Shown piece by piece: positions 1 to 7,466 of a stretch of DNA of 7,466 nt (within the stretch, counting starts at the first letter, position 1; the number at the start of each line of letters is the position of its first letter). The position numbers and the translations under genes are program-made. This stretch comes from Serpens sp035497635. Lineage in GTDB: Bacteria; Pseudomonadota; Gammaproteobacteria; Pseudomonadales; Pseudomonadaceae. Location: positions 1 through 7,466 of the forward strand of contig DATJDB010000121.1 in assembly GCA_035497635.1 (NCBI GenBank). Reading direction: 5' to 3'. Below the pieces are notes generated by a model, which saw only the letters and a list, made by a program, of their open reading frames with translations, was not told the DNA's origin and did no database searches.

Positions 1-7
1 AGCCTAA
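1..7 (+). CDS. rplJ: 3' end of rplJ (ribosomal protein uL10), last codon and stop only
   Basis: The window opens with a base, then GCC (Ala) at 2-4 and TAA at 5-7. Directly upstream of rplL in the universal rplJ-rplL order, this is what the end of rplJ should look like, since Pseudomonas uL10 ends in a run of alanines. Only one codon plus the stop is visible, so the call rests on gene order and not on protein similarity. uL10 anchors the bL12 dimers to the ribosome at the base of the stalk. Confidence 0.45.
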
Positions 8-46
8 GTGCGCAGGGCACCGTCTACTCGCTTATTCGTTTAATTA

Positions 47-63
47 GATGGCCGCAAGCCATC
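47..63 (+). other. Small perfect hairpin in the rplJ-rplL gap
   Basis: GATGGC at 47-52 and GCCATC at 58-63 are exact reverse complements around the 5-base loop CGCAA. There is no T run after it (the next bases are CCCCCAAT), so it is not an intrinsic terminator. It lies ten bases upstream of the rplL ribosome binding site and just after an AT-rich stretch (31-46). A role in translation or mRNA processing of rplL is possible, but nothing in the sequence shows it. Confidence 0.4.
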
Positions 64-72
64 CCCCAATAC

Positions 73-77
73 AGGAA
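73..77 (+). promoter_or_regulatory. Ribosome binding site of rplL
   Basis: AGGAA at 73-77 ends eight bases before the ATG at 86. It matches the anti-Shine-Dalgarno core and fixes the rplL start. Confidence 0.75.
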
Positions 78-85
78 TTAGAGTC

Positions 86-454
86 ATGGCTCTGACCAAC
101 GAAGACATCATCAACGCCGTATCCGAAATGTCCGTCATGCAGATCGTTGAACTGATCAAGGCGATGGAAGAGAAGTTCGGTGTTACCGCCGCTGCTGCCG
201 TTGCTGCCGGCCCGGCTGCCGCTTCCGCTGCTGTTGAAGAGCAGACCGAGTTCAACATCATCCTGACCGAAACTGGCGACAAGAAAGTCAACGTCATCAA
301 GGTTGTTCGCGAACTGACCGGTCTGGGTCTGAAGGAAGCCAAGGCTGTGGTCGACGGCGTTCCTGGCGTGGTGAAGGAAGGCGCTTCCAAGGAAGAAGCC
401 GAAGCTGCCAAGAAGGCTCTGGAAGAAGCAGGCGCCAAGGTCGAGCTCAAGTAA
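86..454 (+). CDS. rplL: Ribosomal protein bL12 (L7/L12)
   Basis: bL12 is the flexible stalk protein of the 50S subunit. Dimers bind uL10 and recruit and stimulate the translational GTPases (IF2, EF-Tu, EF-G, RF3). The 122-residue length is usual for the family. Seen in order: an N-terminal dimerization and uL10-binding domain (about 1-33, starting MALTNEDII); an Ala/Pro/Gly-rich hinge (about 34-50); and the globular C-terminal domain (about 54-122). The C-terminal domain keeps the factor-binding surface, with K72 and R75 in VIKVVR and the GLGLKEAK helix at 79-86. The ATG at 86 is supported by the AGGAA at 73-77 and by the family N-terminus. The gene sits between the probable rplJ stop and an attenuator-like stem before rpoB, which fits the higher output bL12 needs compared with RNA polymerase subunits. 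The hinge coding is GCT/GCC-rich and locally repetitive; nothing looks broken. Confidence 0.98.
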   Translation: MALTNEDIINAVSEMSVMQIVELIKAMEEKFGVTAAAAVAAGPAAASAAVEEQTEFNIILTETGDKKVNVIKVVRELTGLGLKEAKAVVDGVPGVVKEGASKEEAEAAKKALEEAGAKVELK

Positions 455-472
455 GCTCGGACCTTGCGTCTA

Positions 473-498
473 CAGCCTGGGCGTTTCGCGTAAGGCTG
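473..498 (+). other. Hairpin just upstream of the rplL-rpoB attenuator
   Basis: CAGCCT at 473-478 pairs perfectly with AGGCTG at 493-498. A short inner stem, GCG at 481-483 with CGC at 487-489, sits inside the loop. The motif GGCTG occurs twice, at 494-498 and again at 501-505, so CAGCC at 473-477 could pair with either copy. The second copy is the base of the terminator stem. The pairing is seen directly; any switching role is inference. Confidence 0.45.
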
Positions 499-500
499 AT

Positions 501-529
501 GGCTGGTGGCAATTGCCACCGGCCTTTTT
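501..529 (+). terminator. Intrinsic terminator or attenuator between rplL and rpoB
   Basis: GGCTGGTGGC at 501-510 pairs with GCCACCGGCC at 515-524 over an AATT loop. This makes a 10-bp GC-rich stem with a single G-U wobble, followed directly by TTTTT at 525-529. It is a textbook intrinsic terminator shape. Since rpoB and rpoC lie downstream on the same strand with no promoter I can recognise in the gap, it most likely terminates only part of the transcripts. In E. coli the same gap holds a known attenuator that cuts transcription into rpoBC several-fold; function here is inferred from position and shape. Confidence 0.85.
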
Positions 530-568
530 CCGTTATAGGTAGACTTTCTATGGGTCGCCTATGACAAC

Positions 569-582
569 CCACCGACAGGTGG
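569..582 (+). other. Small hairpin in the rpoB leader
   Basis: CCACC at 569-573 pairs with GGTGG at 578-582 around the tetraloop GACA. It competes with a different pairing, TGGGT at 551-555 with ACCCA at 567-571, so only one can form at a time. It lies in the 134-base stretch between the attenuator and rpoB. The equivalent E. coli gap has an RNase III processing site, but I cannot show one here. Confidence 0.3.
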
Positions 583-583
583 C

Positions 584-599
584 GCAGATTTTGATCTGC
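584..599 (+). other. Perfect hairpin in the rpoB leader
   Basis: GCAGAT at 584-589 and ATCTGC at 594-599 form a perfect 6-bp stem with loop TTTG. No T run follows, so it is not a terminator. It is one of several consecutive small stems between the attenuator and rpoB. Confidence 0.4.
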
Positions 600-608
600 A
601 CGATTTGC

Positions 609-632
609 TGGCTGCTCCCGTCGGAGAAGCCA
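609..632 (+). other. Hairpin upstream of the rpoB ribosome binding site
   Basis: TGGCT at 609-613 pairs with AGCCA at 628-632. After one G-A mismatch (614 with 627), CTCC at 615-618 pairs with GGAG at 623-626 around loop CGTC. It ends about 20 bases before the rpoB ribosome binding site and leaves that site free. GGAG at 625 or so is too far from the ATG to be the ribosome binding site, and in this fold it is buried. Confidence 0.4.
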
Positions 633-652
633 AACAAGCAGGTGACCAAGCT

Positions 653-658
653 GGGGAA
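653..658 (+). promoter_or_regulatory. Ribosome binding site of rpoB
   Basis: GGGGAA at 653-658 ends five bases before the ATG at 664. It is a moderate match to the Shine-Dalgarno consensus, visibly weaker than the AGGAGG in front of rpoC. Confidence 0.6.
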
Positions 659-663
659 CGCTG

Positions 664-3600
664 ATGGCTTACTCATACACTGAGAAAAAACGTATCCGCA
701 AGGACTTTAGCAAGTTGCCGGACGTGATGGATGTGCCTTACCTCCTGGCCATCCAATTGGATTCGTATCGCGAATTCCTGCAGCAAGGAGTGAGCAAGGA
801 GCAGTTCCGCGACGTTGGCCTGCACGCGGCCTTCAAGTCCGTGTTTCCGATCATCAGCTATTCGGGCAATGCTGCTCTGGAATACGTCGGCTACCGTCTT
901 GGTGAGCCGGCTTTTGATGTCAAGGAATGCGTATTGCGTGGTGTGACCTTCGCGGTTCCGCTGCGCGTGAAGGTTCGCCTGATCATTTTCGACAAGGAAT
1001 CGTCGAGCAAGGCGATCAAGGACATCAAGGAACAGGAAGTCTACATGGGGGAAATCCCCCTGATGACCGAAAACGGTACCTTCATCATCAACGGTACCGA
1101 GCGTGTGATCGTTTCCCAGCTGCACCGCTCTCCGGGTGTGTTCTTCGACCACGACCGTGGCAAGACCCACAGCTCGGGCAAGCTGCTCTATTCGGCACGC
1201 ATCATTCCCTACCGTGGCTCCTGGCTGGACTTAGAGTTCGACCCGAAGGACGCCGTGTTCGTACGTATCGACCGTCGTCGCAAGCTGCCGGCGACCGTGC
1301 TGCTGCGCGCGCTCGGCTACGGCGCCGAGGAAGTCCTCGATAAGTTCTACGACTCCAACGTTTTGCACCTCAAGGGTGAGATGCTGAACCTGGAACTGGT
1401 TCCGCAGCGCTTGCGCGGTGAAATCGCGGCGTTCGATATCAAGGACGCCGCCGGCAAGCTCATCGTCGAGCAGGGCCGTCGTATCACCGCCCGCCACATC
1501 AACCAGATCGAGAAGGCTGGTCTCACGGAACTCGAAGTTCCGCTCGAGTACTTGCTGGGTCGCACCACGGCCAAAGCCATCGTGCATCCGGTGACCGGCG
1601 AGATCGTTCTGGAGTGCAACACCGAGCTGACCACCGAAGCGCTGGCCAAGATCGTCAAGGCTCAGGTGGCCCGCATCGAGACGCTCTACACCAACGAAAT
1701 CGACTGCGGTCCGTTCATCTCCGACACGCTAAAGATCGACTCCACCAGCAACCAACTGGAAGCGCTGGTCGAGATCTATCGCATGATGCGTCCCGGCGAG
1801 CCGCCGACCAAGGATGCCGCCGAAACCCTGTTCAACAATCTGTTCTTCAGCGCCGAGCGTTACGACCTGTCCGCAGTCGGTCGTATGAAGTTCAACCGTC
1901 GTATCGGTCGCACCGAGATCGAAGGCCTTGGCGTACTGTCCAAGGAAGACATCGTCGATGTGCTCAAGACCCTGGTCGACATCCGTAACGGTCGCGGCGT
2001 GGTCGATGATATCGACCACCTGGGCAACCGTCGCGTCCGTTGCGTGGGCGAAATGGCCGAAAACCAGTTCCGTGTGGGCCTGGTGCGCGTCGAGCGCGCG
2101 GTCAAGGAACGCCTGTCCATGGCCGAAAGCGAAGGCCTGATGCCGCAGGATCTGATCAACGCCAAGCCGGTTGCGGCGGCGGTGAAGGAATTCTTCGGTT
2201 CCAGCCAGCTCTCGCAGTTCATGGACCAGAACAACCCGCTCTCCGAGATCACCCACAAGCGCCGCGTCTCCGCACTTGGCCCGGGCGGTCTGACCCGCGA
2301 GCGCGCCGGCTTCGAAGTCCGTGACGTGCACCCGACCCACTATGGACGTGTCTGTCCGATCGAGACCCCTGAAGGTCCGAACATTGGCCTGATCAACTCG
2401 CTGGCCACCTACGCGCGCACCAACCGCTACGGCTTCCTGGAAAGCCCGTATCGCGTGGTGAATGGCGGCAAGGTCACCGACGAGATCGTGTTCCTGTCGG
2501 CCATCGAAGAGTCCGACCATGTCATCGCACAGGCTTCCGCCAAGCTGAACGAGGCGGGCGAGCTGGTCGAAGAGCTGGTCAACGTGCGTCACCTGAACGA
2601 ATTCACCGTGAAGGCGCCGGAAGACGTCACCCTGATGGACGTTTCGCCCAAGCAGGTGGTTTCTGTTGCGGCATCGCTGATTCCGTTCCTCGAACACGAT
2701 GACGCCAACCGCGCACTGATGGGTTCGAACATGCAGCGTCAGGCGGTGCCGACCTTGCGTTCGGACAAGCCGCTGGTCGGTACTGGCATGGAGCGCAACG
2801 TCGCCCGTGACTCCGGTGTCTGCGTGGTGGCCCGTCGTGGTGGCGTGATCGACTCGGTCGACGCCAGCCGCGTTGTGGTACGCGTCAACAATGATGAAGT
2901 CGAAACCGGTGAAGCCGGCGTCGACATCTACAACCTGACCAAGTACACCCGCTCGAACCAGAACACCTGCATCAACCAGCGTCCGCTGGTGAACAAGGGT
3001 GATCTGGTCGCGCGTGGCGACATCATGGCCGATGGTCCCTCCACCGACATGGGCGAACTGGCACTGGGTCAGAACCTGCGCGTGGCGTTCATGCCGTGGA
3101 ACGGCTTCAACTTCGAAGACTCCATCTGCCTGTCCGAGCGCGTGGTTCAGGAAGATCGCCTGACGACCATCCACATCCAGGAACTGACCTGTGTCGCTCG
3201 CGACACCAAGCTCGGCCCGGAAGAAATCACCGCCGATATCCCCAACGTGGGCGAAGCGGCGCTGAACAAGCTGGACGAAGCCGGTATCGTGTATGTGGGT
3301 GCCGAAGTTCTGGCGGGTGACATCCTGGTCGGCAAGGTCACGCCGAAGGGCGAGACCCAGCTGACGCCGGAAGAGAAGCTGCTGCGCGCCATCTTCGGCG
3401 AGAAGGCCAGCGACGTGAAGGACACCTCCCTGCGCGTGCCGACCGGCACCAAGGGTACCGTCATCGACGTGCAGGTCTTCACCCGCGACGGCGTCGAGCG
3501 CGACACCCGCGCCCTGGCCATCGAGAAGCAGCAACTCGACGAGATCCGCAAGGATCTCAACGAGGAGTTCCGCATCGTTGAAGGCGCAACCTTCGAGCGT

Positions 3601-4740
3601 CTGAGTGCTGCCCTGGTGGGCGCAACCGCCGAAGGCGGCGCCGGTCTGAAGAAGGGCACCGTCATCACCGCCGAGATCCTCGCCGGACTGGAACACGGTC
3701 AATGGTTCAAGCTGCGCATGGCCGACGACGCGCTCAACGAGCAGCTGGAAAAGGCTCAGGCTTATGTGGCTGACCGCCGTGTGCTGCTCGACGAGAAGTT
3801 CGAAGACAAGAAGCGCAAGCTGCAGCAGGGCGATGACCTGGCTCCGGGCGTGCTGAAGATCGTCAAGGTCTATCTGGCCATCAAGCGCCGCATCCAGCCG
3901 GGCGACAAGATGGCCGGTCGTCACGGTAACAAGGGTGTGGTGTCGGTGATCATGCCGATCGAGGACATGCCCCACGACGAACATGGCGTGCCGGTCGACA
4001 TCGTGCTCAACCCGCTCGGCGTACCGTCGCGTATGAACGTCGGCCAGATTCTGGAAACTCACCTGGGCCTGGCGGCCAAGGGCCTCGGCGAGAAGATCAA
4101 CCGCATGCTCGAAGAGCAGCGCAAGGTCTCCGAGCTGCGCGAGTTCCTGGGTCAGGTGTACAACGACATCGGTGGTCGCCGCAAGGAAGAGCTGGACACC
4201 TTCAGCGACAAGGAAATCCTTGAGCTGGCAGCCAACCTGCGCAACGGTGTGCCAATGGCAACGCCGGTGTTCGATGGCGCCAAGGAAAGCGAGATCAAGG
4301 CCATGCTACGCCTGGCCGACCTGCCGGAAAGCGGGCAGATGTGCCTGTACGACGGCCGCACCGGCAACGCCTTCGAGCGTCCGACCACCGTCGGCTACAT
4401 GTACATGCTCAAACTGAACCACCTGGTCGACGACAAGATGCACGCGCGTTCCACCGGTTCCTACAGCCTGGTTACCCAGCAGCCGCTGGGTGGTAAGGCA
4501 CAGTTCGGTGGCCAGCGTTTCGGGGAGATGGAAGTCTGGGCGCTGGAAGCCTACGGCGCCGCCTATACCCTGCAGGAAATGCTGACCGTCAAGTCGGACG
4601 ACGTGAACGGCCGGACCAAGATGTACAAGAACATCGTGGACGGCGATCACCGCATGGAGCCCGGCATGCCCGAGTCCTTCAACGTGTTGATCAAGGAAAT
4701 CCGTTCCCTGGGTATCGACATCGAACTGGAAACCGAATAA
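664..4740 (+). CDS. rpoB: DNA-directed RNA polymerase subunit beta
   Basis: RpoB is the second-largest subunit of bacterial RNA polymerase. With RpoC it forms the catalytic cleft that synthesizes RNA from a DNA template, and it carries the rifampicin pocket. It is complete at 1358 aa, close to the Pseudomonas size. The start is fixed by the family N-terminus MAYSYTEKKRIRKDF. Landmarks seen: the YMGEIPLMT and RVIVSQLHRSPGVFF blocks (protrusion); rifampicin region I at about 512-538 with Q518, D521, H531, R534 and S536, all the sensitive form (E. coli numbers plus five); E818-D819 in MPWNGFNFED near the active site; K1082 and K1090 in GDKMAGRHGNKG; R1123; H1253; and the C-terminal clamp and anchor (GGKAQFGGQRFGEMEVWALEAYGA split over about 1276-1300). 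The two lineage insertions typical of gammaproteobacteria appear present, judged by length. Oddities: Leu190 and Leu833 where E. coli and P. aeruginosa have Phe as I recall, and Cys1227 where they have Arg. The gene is followed after 61 bases by rpoC. Confidence 0.99.
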   Translation: MAYSYTEKKRIRKDFSKLPDVMDVPYLLAIQLDSYREFLQQGVSKEQFRDVGLHAAFKSVFPIISYSGNAALEYVGYRLGEPAFDVKECVLRGVTFAVPLRVKVRLIIFDKESSSKAIKDIKEQEVYMGEIPLMTENGTFIINGTERVIVSQLHRSPGVFFDHDRGKTHSSGKLLYSARIIPYRGSWLDLEFDPKDAVFVRIDRRRKLPATVLLRALGYGAEEVLDKFYDSNVLHLKGEMLNLELVPQRLRGEIAAFDIKDAAGKLIVEQGRRITARHINQIEKAGLTELEVPLEYLLGRTTAKAIVHPVTGEIVLECNTELTTEALAKIVKAQVARIETLYTNEIDCGPFISDTLKIDSTSNQLEALVEIYRMMRPGEPPTKDAAETLFNNLFFSAERYDLSAVGRMKFNRRIGRTEIEGLGVLSKEDIVDVLKTLVDIRNGRGVVDDIDHLGNRRVRCVGEMAENQFRVGLVRVERAVKERLSMAESEGLMPQDLINAKPVAAAVKEFFGSSQLSQFMDQNNPLSEITHKRRVSALGPGGLTRERAGFEVRDVHPTHYGRVCPIETPEGPNIGLINSLATYARTNRYGFLESPYRVVNGGKVTDEIVFLSAIEESDHVIAQASAKLNEAGELVEELVNVRHLNEFTVKAPEDVTLMDVSPKQVVSVAASLIPFLEHDDANRALMGSNMQRQAVPTLRSDKPLVGTGMERNVARDSGVCVVARRGGVIDSVDASRVVVRVNNDEVETGEAGVDIYNLTKYTRSNQNTCINQRPLVNKGDLVARGDIMADGPSTDMGELALGQNLRVAFMPWNGFNFEDSICLSERVVQEDRLTTIHIQELTCVARDTKLGPEEITADIPNVGEAALNKLDEAGIVYVGAEVLAGDILVGKVTPKGETQLTPEEKLLRAIFGEKASDVKDTSLRVPTGTKGTVIDVQVFTRDGVERDTRALAIEKQQLDEIRKDLNEEFRIVEGATFERLSAALVGATAEGGAGLKKGTVITAEILAGLEHGQWFKLRMADDALNEQLEKAQAYVADRRVLLDEKFEDKKRKLQQGDDLAPGVLKIVKVYLAIKRRIQPGDKMAGRHGNKGVVSVIMPIEDMPHDEHGVPVDIVLNPLGVPSRMNVGQILETHLGLAAKGLGEKINRMLEEQRKVSELREFLGQVYNDIGGRRKEELDTFSDKEILELAANLRNGVPMATPVFDGAKESEIKAMLRLADLPESGQMCLYDGRTGNAFERPTTVGYMYMLKLNHLVDDKMHARSTGSYSLVTQQPLGGKAQFGGQRFGEMEVWALEAYGAAYTLQEMLTVKSDDVNGRTKMYKNIVDGDHRMEPGMPESFNVLIKEIRSLGIDIELETE

Positions 4741-4748
4741 CACGACCG

Positions 4749-4782
4749 CCATGCGGCGCCCGGTACGACCGGCCGCCGCAGG
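4749..4782 (+). other. Strong hairpin in the rpoB-rpoC gap
   Basis: TGCGGCG at 4752-4758 pairs with CGCCGCA at 4774-4780. After one C-C mismatch (4759 with 4773), CCGGT at 4760-4764 pairs with ACCGG at 4768-4772 around the triloop ACG. With A4751 bulged, CC at 4749-4750 also pairs with GG at 4781-4782. This gives 14 mostly G-C pairs in 34 bases. No T run follows, so it is not an intrinsic terminator. It ends six bases before the AGGAGG at 4789, leaving that site single-stranded. A role in mRNA stability, processing or keeping the rpoC start region open is plausible but inferred. Confidence 0.7.
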
Positions 4783-4788
4783 TCTGTG

Positions 4789-4794
4789 AGGAGG
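4789..4794 (+). promoter_or_regulatory. Perfect Shine-Dalgarno AGGAGG that decides the TTG start of rpoC
   Basis: AGGAGG at 4789-4794 is the full consensus and lies seven bases before the TTG at 4802. A TGA in the rpoC frame at 4787-4789 rules out any start further upstream. The strong site probably offsets the weak TTG start codon. Confidence 0.9.
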
Positions 4795-4801
4795 AAAGGC
4801 C

Positions 4802-7466
<2,665 letters not shown>

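Noticed and set aside
181..240. GCT/GCC repeat-like tract in rplL
   Set aside because: It encodes the normal Ala-rich hinge of bL12 and is not a mobile or regulatory repeat.
40..519. Reverse-strand open frame of 159 codons over rplL
   Set aside because: Ser/Thr/Ala-rich antisense reading of rplL, including the Ala-rich hinge; no support as a gene.
530..663. A separate promoter for rpoB in the gap after the attenuator
   Set aside because: TTGATC at 592-597 resembles part of a -35 box, but no reasonable -10 box follows at 16-18 bases; I cannot support a promoter by eye.
2197..2277. Rifampicin resistance mutations in RpoB region I
   Set aside because: All key residues (Q518, D521, H531, R534, S536) are the sensitive form, so no target-site resistance is indicated in this cluster.
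1729..4062. Reverse-strand open frame of 777 codons across rpoB
   Set aside because: It lies wholly inside rpoB on the opposite strand. Its product is rich in His, Asp, Gln and Val with no recognisable domain, as expected when the complement of a GC3-biased gene is read. No ribosome binding site or gene context supports it.
4751..4789. Mini reading frame (ATG, 12 codons, TGA) in the rpoB-rpoC gap, in the rpoC frame, with its stop touching the AGGAGG
   Set aside because: It looked like a coupling leader peptide, but there is no ribosome binding site in front of its ATG, and its coding stretch is the hairpin itself, which explains the sequence better.

Overview
This window is a core housekeeping segment of a high-GC gammaproteobacterium, almost certainly Pseudomonas in the broad sense (including Stutzerimonas-like relatives). 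It carries the 3' end of the rplJL-rpoBC transcription unit in the universal order rplJ (last codons only), rplL, rpoB, rpoC (cut by the right edge). The genus call rests on RpoB and RpoC, which match Pseudomonas homologues as I remember them almost residue for residue, on the RpoB length of 1358 aa (E. coli has 1342), and on codon use strongly biased to G or C at third positions. I cannot name the species from this sequence alone.

Layout. Bases 1-7 look like the last codon and stop of rplJ. A 78-base gap with a small perfect hairpin leads to rplL (86-454, ribosomal protein bL12). The 209-base gap from 455 to 663 has no gene but is rich in RNA structure: an upstream hairpin, a strong stem followed by five T (501-529) that should act as a partial terminator (attenuator), and then several smaller hairpins before rpoB. 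rpoB (664-4740) is complete. A 61-base gap holds a very stable, nearly perfect hairpin and then a perfect AGGAGG ribosome binding site, followed by rpoC starting at a TTG codon at 4802. rpoC stays open to the window end, giving 888 codons of an expected roughly 1400.

How the parts work together. bL12 forms the ribosomal stalk and is needed in several copies per ribosome, while RpoB and RpoC are the two large subunits of the single cellular RNA polymerase and are needed in much smaller and equal amounts. The terminator-like stem between rplL and rpoB fits the need to lower transcription into rpoBC, as is established for the E. coli operon. RpoB and RpoC share the catalytic centre, and the active-site residues of both are intact here.

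I found no mobile element, CRISPR array, tRNA or rRNA, and no undescribed system. All long reverse-strand reading frames look like shadows of rpoB and rpoC. The items worth a second look are the intergenic RNA structures and a few unusual residues or codons in otherwise invariant blocks.
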